Origin: Candidatus Shapirobacteria bacterium
Lineage (GTDB): Bacteria > Patescibacteriota > Microgenomatia > UBA12405 > UBA6130
Reading direction: 5' to 3'
Length of the DNA: 54,146 bases
NCBI GenBank assembly: GCA_027039485.1
Contig: JALWDZ010000005.1
Coordinates: forward strand, 1-54,146
Part shown: in pieces, positions 37,882 through 48,577 of the stretch
Position numbering within the stretch: the stretch's first letter is position 1
Layout of the letters: each line of letters starts with the position of its first letter
Position numbers and translations under genes: made by a program
The notes under the pieces: model-generated
Database searches by the model: none
The model's input: only the letters and a program-made list of their open reading frames with translations
Told to the model about the DNA's origin: nothing

Positions 37882-39560
37882 TGCCTCCCCCGCCGATAAA
37901 CCGCTTGCCAAGGTTGATAGTTCGAAAAGAATGTTTGCTGGTGCAAAAGCTTGCCGGCGCGCCACACCCGCCAATCAACGGCTACCTTAATGCCGGCGGC
38001 GGCCCAATCAATCTGTTTGGTTACCCCCGGGGGCAGGCTGGGGTCATCAATATACCGCGGCGGCGGCGCCGGCTGCCAATCCCAAGTCCGCGGCGGGCTA
38101 ATTTCTACCCGCCGGCCATCGCGAGTGCCGTAAAATTGGAAAACCAAATGGCGGTGGGGAACGTCGATTTTTGTCTGCAAGAGAAGGTAATTGGCATAGT
38201 CGTTTTGAAACCGCAAATCCATGTTCGGGGCAAAAACGGTCGCATCCAGACCCAAGGGGGCGTTTTCCTCATAGTAATGGACCCTGTAGGCATGGGCGTG
38301 GCGCTCCAAAATTGGCAGGCCGGCATTAAGGGCGGCCCGGAAAAGAGTCGTCGATACCTGGCAAACTCCCCCGCCGTCACCCAAAATTGTCTTTCCTTCC
38401 TTAATAATGTAGGCCTGGCGATAACCGGTCGCCGCCGAAATTTCTCCCACCGCCTTATTAAAGGAAAATGTTTCCCCGGGGGCGATCAAAAGGCCATTTA
38501 ACTTCTGGCTAGCTAAGGTTAAATTGTGGATCCGGTTAGCCGACGAGCCCCAAAAGTAAGAATCGCCGCTGGCAACCAGTTCCCGAATTCCCAAGCGATT
38601 GCTGGCCGCGGTGGTAATTGCCGGCCGCTGGCGGCTGAATTCTAAATGGACCAAACAGGTCTGTTGCTTCTGGCTTAATTTTTGCAAACAATCTTTCATT
38701 GCCGCCGCCAGCTGGGCCGTCTTTAGGCGCCGGCCCACCTTTGCCGGCCGAAAGGCCACCACCCGCCCTTTTTCAAATTGGAAAAGGGAATTTTGGGGCG
38801 GTTCATCCAAGGTCTCCGCCAAATCACGGAGGTAGGTTTTTATCTTGTCCTCTTGCCAGGGCGTTTGGAAGCCGACAAAATTAACTAGCTGCTGGCCAGT
38901 AAGGACAAAATTTTCCTTTTCGCCCTGAAAAACTAGCGTTTTCCCCTGAAGTTTCTGAGCCCTTTCTTGGGCTTGGCGGAGCTGGTCGGGCGAATAATAA
39001 TCACCCCAATGATACAGAGGAATATCCCAAACTGGAGGAATCTGCCCCTTTTGGCTGGCAGCCATTATTTCCTGGCGCAACTTTTGCCAATCAATATCCT
39101 GGCCCTGCTGGCCGCCGCGGACCATTACCTGGCCATTGGTTAGCGCCAACGAAGGGGGAATGGCCGGTTTCTTTAGCTGGCTGGCAGCCGTTGCCAGTTG
39201 GGCTTGCCACTTTTGCCAATCAAGACGGTATTGCCAGGGGAAAACTTGCCGCCAACCCCGACGGTGAAAGCGATTTTGCCAGGCTTGTTGCAAACTTTTT
39301 TCCGGCTGAAAAGCAAAACCAATGGCAGCGGCCGGAAAACAAAAGCGGAGACTGTCTGCCTGAAAGCACCACTGTTGGGGTTGTTTCTTTGCCTGGGCGA
39401 GAACTAATCGCCGAGCCTGGGCATAAGTCTGGTTGCTAATATCCACCGTCCCCAAAAAAGTTCCCGGCAGGAAATGGGAACCACCGTACCAACCAGCCAG
39501 AGGAAGCAGCAAGCTAGCCAGCACCAAAACAGCCTGAAAAAGCCGGCTGCGGACCATCAT
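37878..39560 (-). CDS. VanW-family protein with peptidoglycan-binding-like N-terminal region
   Basis: LNGLLIAPGETFSFNKAVGEISAATGYRQAYIIKEGKTILGDGGGVCQVSTTLFRAALNAGLPILERHAHAYRV. Confidence 0.93.
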   Translation of the reverse strand: MMVRSRLFQAVLVLASLLLPLAGWYGGSHFLPGTFLGTVDISNQTYAQARRLVLAQAKKQPQQWCFQADSLRFCFPAAAIGFAFQPEKSLQQAWQNRFHRRGWRQVFPWQYRLDWQKWQAQLATAASQLKKPAIPPSLALTNGQVMVRGGQQGQDIDWQKLRQEIMAASQKGQIPPVWDIPLYHWGDYYSPDQLRQAQERAQKLQGKTLVFQGEKENFVLTGQQLVNFVGFQTPWQEDKIKTYLRDLAETLDEPPQNSLFQFEKGRVVAFRPAKVGRRLKTAQLAAAMKDCLQKLSQKQQTCLVHLEFSRQRPAITTAASNRLGIRELVASGDSYFWGSSANRIHNLTLASQKLNGLLIAPGETFSFNKAVGEISAATGYRQAYIIKEGKTILGDGGGVCQVSTTLFRAALNAGLPILERHAHAYRVHYYEENAPLGLDATVFAPNMDLRFQNDYANYLLLQTKIDVPHRHLVFQFYGTRDGRRVEISPPRTWDWQPAPPPRYIDDPSLPPGVTKQIDWAAAGIKVAVDWRVWRAGKLLHQQTFFSNYQPWQAVYRRGRQ

Positions 39561-40606
39561 TTTTGGGGAGCAATAAGCCACTTAAAGCGGAGATCATGGT
39601 TGAGGGCGTGGCTCAAGCCAACCCGGAAGAAGCCAGGGCCTTTTTGGAGTAAGCGGAGAGGCTGATTGTCACTATCATCGATAGCAGTCAAGTAAACTAC
39701 TGTTTGGGCATTAACCCGCTGATTGCGGACGGTTATTTCTTTTTCGCCGCCTGGCAAGACGCTGGTCCCGGAAAGAGCATTGGCTACCGCCTGGCCGCTA
39801 GTTTCCGGACTGGCCTCATCACCAGCAGCAATAATTAGCGGCTGTTGAGCTTGGGCCTCAAGTTTAGGCGCATTTAAATTTTCCAAAGGCAGCGGCGAAG
39901 GCGAAACCGGCTCGGCGGCCACTACCCCCTTAGTCTTAGCCAACAATTTTTTCAGCCCGGCCAATTCCTGGCGGATTTGGGCCTGTTGCCGGTCATCAAC
40001 CAAGATGCCCAAAAGCTGCTGGTAATGCTGATAAGCAGCCTGGAGCCGGCCAGCTTGGCTTTCCGCTCGGGCCAGTTCTAAGAGAAGTTGCCCATCGGTC
40101 GGGCTTAAATCGACCGCCCGGCGCAGATTATCCACCCCACAAGCCAAATTACCCATCCGTTGGCAAAGCCGGCCAGCCTGGCGCCAATAATCAGGGTTAT
40201 TGCCGGCTAATTGGGCCGCCCGGAGCCAATCCACTAGGGCAATTTGCCGGGCATTGGGAAGATAGGCAGTAATTGCCTGATAAATCCGGGCCCGCTGGGC
40301 ATAACCCCGGGGATCGGTCGGGTAATGGCTGATGGCTGTTGTCGCCAAGGTTATCGCCTGGTTAATAAGCCGGGTTACTTTTTGGTTCCGCTGGCGGATA
40401 TCACCGTCTTTTTGCTGGCTAAGACTAATTGCCTGACTAAAAAACTGTTGCGAAGAAACCAGGTAATTGGTCAACGGCTTAATTGCGGTAGCCGGGGCGA
40501 CCCGGGCCGGAATCGACGTAGGAGTTGTCTTGGCCGGATTTTTGACTGGCCACCACCAAGCCACTCCGGCGCCGATGATAATTGGCAAGAAAAACCACCT
40601 TTTCAT
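39557..40606 (-). CDS. Membrane-anchored TPR-repeat protein
   Basis: N-terminal TM MKRWFFLPIIIGAGVAWWW; DLSPTDGQLLLELARAESQAGRLQAAYQHYQQLLGI. Confidence 0.65.
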   Translation of the reverse strand: MKRWFFLPIIIGAGVAWWWPVKNPAKTTPTSIPARVAPATAIKPLTNYLVSSQQFFSQAISLSQQKDGDIRQRNQKVTRLINQAITLATTAISHYPTDPRGYAQRARIYQAITAYLPNARQIALVDWLRAAQLAGNNPDYWRQAGRLCQRMGNLACGVDNLRRAVDLSPTDGQLLLELARAESQAGRLQAAYQHYQQLLGILVDDRQQAQIRQELAGLKKLLAKTKGVVAAEPVSPSPLPLENLNAPKLEAQAQQPLIIAAGDEASPETSGQAVANALSGTSVLPGGEKEITVRNQRVNAQTVVYLTAIDDSDNQPLRLLQKGPGFFRVGLSHALNHDLRFKWLIAPQK

Positions 40607-40638
40607 TTTCCTCATTGTAGCAAAAAACTAGCCTATGT

Positions 40639-40644
40639 TATAAT
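40639..40644 (+). promoter_or_regulatory. Extended -10 (TGTTATAAT) of the tRNA
   Basis: TG-T-TATAAT; possible -35 TTGTAG 18 nt upstream. Confidence 0.6.
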
Positions 40645-40653
40645 CAATTAACC

Positions 40654-40726
40654 TGCGGGGTGGTGTACGGCTGCATGGGAGACCCATAACCTCCCGGACC
40701 AGGTTCAACTCCTGGCCCCGCAACCA
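40654..40726 (+). tRNA. Divergent tRNA-Met(CAT), probably the initiator; CCA encoded
   Basis: TGCGGGG/CCCCGCA acceptor, TTCAACT T-loop with CCAGG/CCTGG stem, CCCATAA anticodon region, encoded CCA; extended -10 TGTTATAAT 10 nt upstream. Confidence 0.65.
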
Positions 40727-40728
40727 AG

Positions 40729-41064
40729 CTAACCCCAAATTTTTGCCATCTGGAGAAGTTTTTGCCACTCGTTTTGAAGCTCGGAAAAGCTAGCTGCCAA
40801 AGCGGCCTTTCGGGTCAGAATAAGAATTTTTGCCGGTCGAAAATGAGACAGAGAAAGGCGGGCAATTTCAGCTAGGCGGCGGCGGAGGCGATTGCGGTCA
40901 ACGGCCCGGGGAGCAATCTTCCGGGAAACAACGATGCCAATTTTTTTCTCCTCGCCAGCTAATACTAGAAGGTGAAAAAAGTGGCCACGGACAAATTGTC
41001 CCTTTTCCTGCAAAAGTTGAAAATCTTTCTTCCGGCGAAGACGGTATTCTCGCCCTAAGGCCAC
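40729..41064 (-). CDS. rnpA: Ribonuclease P protein component
   Basis: GREYRLRRKKDFQLLQEKGQFVRG...KIGIVVSRKIAPRAVDRNRLRRRLAEIARL; GTG start overlapping the rpmH stop by 1 nt. Confidence 0.92.
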   Translation of the reverse strand: MALGREYRLRRKKDFQLLQEKGQFVRGHFFHLLVLAGEEKKIGIVVSRKIAPRAVDRNRLRRRLAEIARLSLSHFRPAKILILTRKAALAASFSELQNEWQKLLQMAKIWG

Positions 41065-41216
41065 TAGCGCGCTGAGCTAACGGTTAACCTTTTCCTCCCT
41101 TTTTGGCGGCGGCGTTGCAAAACTTTTTGACCACCGGCTGTTTTCATCCGCTGGCGAAAACCATGTTTGCGGGCCCGGCGGCGCTTTTTAGGCTGATAGG
41201 TGCGCTTGGTGCTCAT
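41064..41216 (-). CDS. rpmH: 50S ribosomal protein L34 (50 aa; absent from supplied ORF track)
   Basis: Translated by hand: [50 protein letters not shown]. Confidence 0.95.
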   Translation of the reverse strand: MSTKRTYQPKKRRRARKHGFRQRMKTAGGQKVLQRRRQKGRKRLTVSSAR

Positions 41217-41241
41217 GAGAGCATTATATCATGAAACATAA

Positions 41242-42588
41242 CTAAGGCGTGGGCAAAGCTAATTTTTGTCGTTTGAATTCTTCCCATTCGTCACCGACGC
41301 GGATGACAAAACCTTTTAGATCGCGGCGGCCAACTAGCACTTTGGTGTTTAAATGGTGGCGTTGGGTGACATTGGCGGCGGTAACAATTTTTTGCTTGCC
41401 CAACCAAAAAGTAAGGCTAATGATCGGCCGGCGGTGGTGCTGGCCCAGCGAAGAACGGTAGTGGCGGTAATCAACAATGTTGTCTTTTTTCAAAAGCCCC
41501 AAACTTTTGGCAAAATCATGGTCAATAGAAGTCCGGTAAGCGCCGGTGTCAATTTTAGCCAAAACGGAAACCCGCTGGCGCTGGCCGGGCACTTTAATCC
41601 TAATTGTTTCCAAAGTGGAAATAATTCGCAGATTCCCTTCGGGATTGACCTTGTCAACAAAGCTCTCCCCAAAAAGGGAACGGGCAATATTGATGGCATG
41701 CTGAACATTGCGGACATTAATCCCCTCCACCCGTGTCAGCCGATCCCGCAAGCCAGCCCGGTTGCAAATTTGAATGGCCAAACCGGGGCGGGCATTGAGT
41801 TCCAGGACCAGGGGCCCTTTCTCCTTGTCAAGGACAATGTCCACCCCTACAAATTTCAAACTCGGCACCGCCTGCTGAGCCCGAATAGCGGTGGCTAAAA
41901 TTTCTTCCCAATGAGGAATGCGAAAACCGTTCACCTTAACCATTTTCCGGCGCCGGAAATCATAAATGGTTTCGATTGGCCGGTCGCGACGGACGCCGTA
42001 GGTTGTAATCCCGGTGGCCATATCTAACCCCAAACCAATAGCTCCCTGATGAAGGTTAGCTTTACCTTTAGATTCGGCGGTAGGGATGCGGAGCATGGCC
42101 ATGACCGGAATTTGGCGGTAGACAATAACCCGAATATCAGGAGTGCCACTGTGGGTAAAACGCAAAAATTTTGGCAAAATCTTAATTCGTTCTTCGACCA
42201 AAACCCAGTCGGGGAAATTGTGGAGACTGTATTTACCTTGGAGAATTTCTAGGGCGTGGTAGCGGAGGTCGCCAATGTTTACTTTGCGCCCATCCATCAA
42301 AAACCATTCGCCGGCCCACTTAGCCTTTTTCTTGACAATCAAAATGCCTTCACCGCCATAGCCGCTGACTGGCTTAATGACAAAGCCACCCTCCAAATTT
42401 TCCCAGGCAAAGTTTTTAACTTCTTCTTCAGTTTTAAGCAAGGCTAAAATTTTAGGAACCGGCACTCCCGCCTTTTCTAGCCGGCGCTTAGTTTTTAATT
42501 TGGAATCAGCAATCCGCCGGCCTCGATTTTGGCGCAAAAAATACCAGTTGCGGGCGTTTTTGGTCAGGATTTGTTGCCGCCAACCCAT
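41242..42588 (-). CDS. ATP-grasp alpha-L-glutamate ligase-like protein fused to a retropepsin-like 'ATP-dependent zinc protease' (RimB-like) domain
   Basis: N-terminal AGVPVPKILALL...GGFVIKPVSGYGGEGILIV...GVDIVLDKEKGPLVLELNARPGLAIQICNRAGL (ATP-grasp); C-terminal VLAKIDTGAYRTSIDHDFAKSLGLL...RPIISLTFWLGKQKIVTAANVTQRHHLNTKVLVGRRDL. Confidence 0.87.
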   Translation of the reverse strand: MGWRQQILTKNARNWYFLRQNRGRRIADSKLKTKRRLEKAGVPVPKILALLKTEEEVKNFAWENLEGGFVIKPVSGYGGEGILIVKKKAKWAGEWFLMDGRKVNIGDLRYHALEILQGKYSLHNFPDWVLVEERIKILPKFLRFTHSGTPDIRVIVYRQIPVMAMLRIPTAESKGKANLHQGAIGLGLDMATGITTYGVRRDRPIETIYDFRRRKMVKVNGFRIPHWEEILATAIRAQQAVPSLKFVGVDIVLDKEKGPLVLELNARPGLAIQICNRAGLRDRLTRVEGINVRNVQHAINIARSLFGESFVDKVNPEGNLRIISTLETIRIKVPGQRQRVSVLAKIDTGAYRTSIDHDFAKSLGLLKKDNIVDYRHYRSSLGQHHRRPIISLTFWLGKQKIVTAANVTQRHHLNTKVLVGRRDLKGFVIRVGDEWEEFKRQKLALPTP

Positions 42589-42589
42589 T

Positions 42590-43441
42590 TTAGTGCCGGG
42601 ACCAAATTGAATAAAAACGGCGGTATTCTAAAAGGCGGAAGCCAGAATAGCGGCCGATGAGGACATTGAAAATTAAAATGAGGAGAAGGGCTAGTTCGGG
42701 GTTGAGAAGGACCAGGCGCTGCAAAAGCGCCCACTTCATCAAAATAGCTCCCAAGATAGCCAAGACGAGGGTAGCTAGGGTAAGGCGCATAGCCGCCTGC
42801 TTGCTTTTACCCAGCTGGGTGCGGGCAAATTCTTCGGCTAAGAGGACAAAAAAGAGGATGGGGAAAATGGAAACCCGGGCTAAGGTAGCCAAACCAAGGT
42901 AAGGGGCCAAAATCAGGGCACCGAAAGTAGCCAGGGCGGTGAAGGTTAAAACAATCGCTCGCCGGGGCCAATAATGAAGGCGGATTGGCCGCAGCCAGCG
43001 GCCCACCAAGCTGTTAACAAAAACGATGGTGGCAAAGAGGAAAAGCCCGCCGGCAATTCCAGTCGCCAGAAAAGTAACCGCCAACATGGCCGGAATAAAG
43101 AGACCGAAGCCAGAAAGGCCAACCAGATACTGCAAAACACCAACCAAAGCTCCCACTAAAGGAAGAAGAAAAAGAAAAATAATTGTATTGGGCGTTACCC
43201 CTTGGTTAATGGCCGACCGGATAAGATAACGGAGAAAGTTAGTCGGACCCAAAGGGGCTAAATGCTGGTTTTGAATAATTTGTACCAAACTATCTCTAGA
43301 ATTAGCCGGTGCTGTTTCACTGCTAGCAGGACCAGCGGTTACTGCCGGCCATTGCAAGGGCGGTTTATCAATAGCGTTAACCGCAAAAGTGCTTCCCAAG
43401 AATAATAAAACGGCCAAAACTACCACCTTTAAATTCTTCAT
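42590..43441 (-). CDS. 7TM protein (seven-TM domain usually associated with inactive transglutaminase)
   Basis: Signal peptide then ~7 TM helices: TPNTIIFLFLLPLVGALVGVLQYLVGLSGFGLFIPAMLAVTFLATG; NVLIGRYSGFRLLEYRRF; immediately upstream of the ATP-grasp gene. Confidence 0.75.
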   Translation of the reverse strand: MKNLKVVVLAVLLFLGSTFAVNAIDKPPLQWPAVTAGPASSETAPANSRDSLVQIIQNQHLAPLGPTNFLRYLIRSAINQGVTPNTIIFLFLLPLVGALVGVLQYLVGLSGFGLFIPAMLAVTFLATGIAGGLFLFATIVFVNSLVGRWLRPIRLHYWPRRAIVLTFTALATFGALILAPYLGLATLARVSIFPILFFVLLAEEFARTQLGKSKQAAMRLTLATLVLAILGAILMKWALLQRLVLLNPELALLLILIFNVLIGRYSGFRLLEYRRFYSIWSRH

Positions 43442-43479
43442 GACATATTATACCCTAAATTAGGCAAATTCTATTCAAA

Positions 43480-44190
43480 ATGGCGTTTCGATTAACTAAA
43501 ATTGCCAATGCTATTCTCGACAGCCTCTATCCGCCTTCCTGTTATTTTTGCCACCGCCCCGGCGCCTGGATTTGCCCCCAATGCTGGGCAAAAATTAATT
43601 TCCGCTCGCCGCAAAAATGCCCCGTGTGCGAGAGGGGCTCTTATCTTGGCCTCACCCACCCCCACTGCCGCCGCCGCAACGAGCTAGACGGCCTTTTCTA
43701 CCTTTTCCCTTATCGCGAGCCATGGCGAGCCATGCTCCACGATTACAAATACCGCTTTGTCCGCCGGCTAACTTCGGTTTGGCAACAACTTATTGCCACC
43801 AGCTTGCAAAAACACCATCCGGACCTCCTCCGCTATTGGCAAAAAGAAAAAGTCGTCATCGTTCCGGTGCCCCTTCATCCCAGCCGCCGCCTCTGGCGGG
43901 GTTTCAACCAGGCTCAAGAGTTGGCAAAAATCATCAGCCAAATCAGCCAGCGGCCCCTCCAACTTCTAGCTGGCCGGCGTCATCTTGACCGCCACCAGGC
44001 CAAACTCAACGCCCAGCAGCGGGCCAGCAACATCACTCCGGCCAATTTTTTCCTCCGCCGTCAACGGCTAAAAGGCAACTTCCTTCTGGTCGACGATGTA
44101 GTAACAACCGGAACTACTTTCCGGGCTTTGGCCACCCTCCTTAAAAAGCACGGTGCTAATCATGTCAGTGCTTTTGCTCTTCTTGGCTAA
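43480..44190 (+). CDS. comF: ComF-family phosphoribosyltransferase
   Basis: PPSCYFCHRPGAWICPQCWAKI; VIVPVPLHPSRRLWRGFNQAQELAK; NFLLVDDVVTTGTTFRALATLLKKHGA. Confidence 0.93.
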   Translation: MAFRLTKIANAILDSLYPPSCYFCHRPGAWICPQCWAKINFRSPQKCPVCERGSYLGLTHPHCRRRNELDGLFYLFPYREPWRAMLHDYKYRFVRRLTSVWQQLIATSLQKHHPDLLRYWQKEKVVIVPVPLHPSRRLWRGFNQAQELAKIISQISQRPLQLLAGRRHLDRHQAKLNAQQRASNITPANFFLRRQRLKGNFLLVDDVVTTGTTFRALATLLKKHGANHVSAFALLG

Positions 44191-44192
44191 AT

Positions 44193-45284
44193 TTACTTTA
44201 AGAAACTCAGCGGGTTCAAGCGGACTCGGCCGCGGCGGATTTCAAAGTGGAGATGAGTGCCGGTCGAATGGCCGGTTGAACCCATCCTACCAATTGGCTG
44301 GCCCTGGGCTACCTTTTGGCCGGGATGGACATAAATCCGAGTCATGTGGGCGTAAAGAGTCTTATAGCCATTGCCGTGGTCAATAATTACATGGTGGCCA
44401 TAGCCGTAACGGCCATAAATTACCCGCTCAACGGTTCCGGCAGCCGCGGCCAGGATATTGGGGGCAGCCGGATTGGCAATGTCAATCGCCCGGTGGTACC
44501 AAGAATAGCCCTGGGTAACAACTCCCGAAGTAGGCCAAATAAATTGGCTGGCGGTTTTCTTGCCAGCAACTACCGGCCAGCGCCGGGCCGCATAGTACGA
44601 TGGCGGCGGCTTAGCGCTGGGCATAATCCCGTCGGGAATAATAATAACCTGGCCAACTTTAAGGGCAAAAGTTTCGTCGTTGGCAAAGGTGTTAAAAGGA
44701 AAGTCGACAATTTTTTGGGGGTCGGTGCGGTATTTTTTCGCCAACGAATAAACAGTTTCTCCCCGGCGGACCCGGTGGACGATGCCGGTTACCGGCGGAA
44801 TCTTTAACCGCTGGCCGGCGCGGATATCTTTGGGTGAGCGGAGATTGTTGGCCCAAATAATCGTATCCAGGGAAACATCAAATTTTTTGGCAATTGCTGA
44901 AAGCGTTTCCCCTTTCTTGACAATATATTCAACAATATCGCCCCGGACATTTGTCTGCCCAGTTTGGGGAACATAAAGGCTGGTTTGGGCCAAAGCCGCC
45001 TGGGTATCAAGATAATCGCTGGGCAGGTTAGTCTCTGAGCTAAGGGCATCCTCCAAATAAGGCGAAAGATAAATTGCCAAAAAAACAAAAACTGTCAGAA
45101 AAAAATGGGTTGCCGGCTGGGCAAAGCGCCCCCGTTGGCGGTAAAGCAAACGCACCAAAAAAGTCTTAACCCCTTCCAGGGAATGTAAAACAAGCAGAAT
45201 CCAGTTGGCTAAAATAACATGGTAAGTGTCTTTAAAAGCATACCATTCTTCCCGGTAATTTTTCAGCTTGGGCAAAAGCTTCAT
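44193..45284 (-). CDS. M23-family peptidase with LysM domains
   Basis: Two LysM repeats (YIVKKGETLSAIAKKFDVSLDTIIWANNL; HRVRRGETVYSLAKKY); HRAIDIANPAAPNILAAAAGTVERVIYGRYGYGHHVIIDHGNGYKTLYAHM...GSTGHSTGTHLHFEIRRG. Confidence 0.95.
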   Translation of the reverse strand: MKLLPKLKNYREEWYAFKDTYHVILANWILLVLHSLEGVKTFLVRLLYRQRGRFAQPATHFFLTVFVFLAIYLSPYLEDALSSETNLPSDYLDTQAALAQTSLYVPQTGQTNVRGDIVEYIVKKGETLSAIAKKFDVSLDTIIWANNLRSPKDIRAGQRLKIPPVTGIVHRVRRGETVYSLAKKYRTDPQKIVDFPFNTFANDETFALKVGQVIIIPDGIMPSAKPPPSYYAARRWPVVAGKKTASQFIWPTSGVVTQGYSWYHRAIDIANPAAPNILAAAAGTVERVIYGRYGYGHHVIIDHGNGYKTLYAHMTRIYVHPGQKVAQGQPIGRMGSTGHSTGTHLHFEIRRGRVRLNPLSFLK

Positions 45285-45772
45285 TTTTCAAGCGGCAAGT
45301 GGCGGTAAAGCCAGGCTGAGATTTTATCAAGGGCATTTTTAGGCGGGTCTATTTTCACCAGCCGGGCGGCCAAAATTTTTTCAATTTCTTTCTCTTGCGG
45401 ATCAATAATCAGTTGAAGAGCTGGCAAATCAGCTGTTTTGGGAAGAATAACAGCTAGGGTATGCCCCCATCTCTTTTCTATCCAGTAATGACCTAGCCAC
45501 TCCCAAGCGATTACTTGCTCCCGGTCGGGCACCTGCACCCCCTTAGTAGTAAATTTGTAAGTAACCTTTGCCGGGGCAACCGTAGTTAAAACATAATAGA
45601 GAAAGACCAGAGACAGCCCGGCAATGATCAAAAGCCATTCTTGGGCAAAAAAGAGAATCAAAACCACTAGGGCAGTAATCATTAAAATTGTGCTCCAGGT
45701 TTCCCGGGAATAACGGCGAAAAGGCCGGGCTGGCGCTTGCCACTCAAGCAAGACATTTTTTTTCTTCATCAT
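45281..45772 (-). CDS. Membrane protein with PH-like domain, unknown function
   Basis: Two TM segments then TTKGVQVPDREQVIAWEWLGHYWIEKRWGHTLAVI; ATGA overlap with the M23 gene. Confidence 0.6.
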   Translation of the reverse strand: MMKKKNVLLEWQAPARPFRRYSRETWSTILMITALVVLILFFAQEWLLIIAGLSLVFLYYVLTTVAPAKVTYKFTTKGVQVPDREQVIAWEWLGHYWIEKRWGHTLAVILPKTADLPALQLIIDPQEKEIEKILAARLVKIDPPKNALDKISAWLYRHLPLEK

Positions 45773-45847
45773 CTTATGATACTCCAACCGGCCCCAAAAA
45801 AACCAGTCTGTTAGTTCGGCTTGCAGCAGGAGAAGCAAAAATCCTAG

Positions 45848-47545
<1,698 letters not shown>

Positions 47546-47626
47546 AAAAAACGAACTGGCTTCTCCTGCTACAACCCAAACCAACTTGAACCTTTTGTCA
47601 AGGTGCTAATATTCTGAAGCAATTCT

Positions 47627-47654
47627 ATTATACCTTGAAGAAAAGAAAAATCAA
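47627..47654 (-). promoter_or_regulatory. Putative 16S rRNA promoter
   Basis: TTGATT-N16-TATAAT on the minus strand (-35 at 47649-47654, -10 at 47627-47632), overlapping the trxB stop. Confidence 0.6.
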
Positions 47655-48577
47655 GCCGTCTTTTGTAAGAAGCTTTCCGCCTCGAGGGCGGCCATGCAGC
47701 CGGTGCCAACTGCGGTGGCTAATTGTTGGTAATGGGCATCGGCGACATCACCGGCGGCAAAAACTCCCGGGCGCGAGGTAAGCACTTTTTCCCGGGTAAC
47801 AATATAGCCGTGATCGTCCAAATCTAACTGGCCCTGGACAAACTGGGTGTTAGGCTGGTGGCCAATCGCCAGAAAAAGACCATCTAAAGGCAGTTCTGAC
47901 CGCTCGCCAGTTTTGGTATCCTCCAAAACCACGCCGGTTAATTTTTCCTTACCCTTTAGCTGGACAACAATTTTGTTCCAGAGAATCTTAATGTTGGGCT
48001 GTTTTTGGACTAATTTTTGGTTGGCTAGGGCCGCTCGCAACTGGTCGCGGCGATGGATTATATACACCTGGCGGGCTGCTTTGGCTAAAACCAGGGCATC
48101 GACCATGGCCGTGTCGCCACCCCCAACTACGGCGGCTACTTTTTGGCGGTAAAAAAAGGCATCGCAAGTAGCACAAGTGGAAACTCCATGGCCAAGGAGT
48201 TCTTTTTCCCGCGGCAAGCCTAAAAACCGGGGCGAGCCGCCGCTGGCAATAATTAAAGCCTCAGTTAGCAACTCTTTATCCTTCAGGAACACCCGAAAAG
48301 GGCGTTGGTGGAGATCAGTTTTAACCACCTCGCCTCCTAAAAAGCGGGCGCCAAACTTTTCTGCCTGCTGGCGAAAGCGCTGGGCCAGCTCCGGCCCCTG
48401 AATACCTTCTGGAAAGCCAGGATAGTTCTCGACCAAGGTGGTCAAAACCGGCTGGCCACCGGGACTTAAACCTTCAATCACCAGCGGGTCAAACCCCGAC
48501 CGACCGGCGTAAATTGCCGCTGTCAACCCGGCCGGGCCGGCGCCAATGATGATCACCTTTTCGACTTTTTCAGCCAT
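47651..48577 (-). CDS. trxB: Thioredoxin reductase
   Basis: IIGAGPAGLTAAIYAGRSG; CATCDAFFYRQKVAAVVGGGDTAMVDAL; GVFAAGDVADAHYQQLATAVGTGCMAALEAE. Confidence 0.95.
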   Translation of the reverse strand: MAEKVEKVIIIGAGPAGLTAAIYAGRSGFDPLVIEGLSPGGQPVLTTLVENYPGFPEGIQGPELAQRFRQQAEKFGARFLGGEVVKTDLHQRPFRVFLKDKELLTEALIIASGGSPRFLGLPREKELLGHGVSTCATCDAFFYRQKVAAVVGGGDTAMVDALVLAKAARQVYIIHRRDQLRAALANQKLVQKQPNIKILWNKIVVQLKGKEKLTGVVLEDTKTGERSELPLDGLFLAIGHQPNTQFVQGQLDLDDHGYIVTREKVLTSRPGVFAAGDVADAHYQQLATAVGTGCMAALEAESFLQKTA

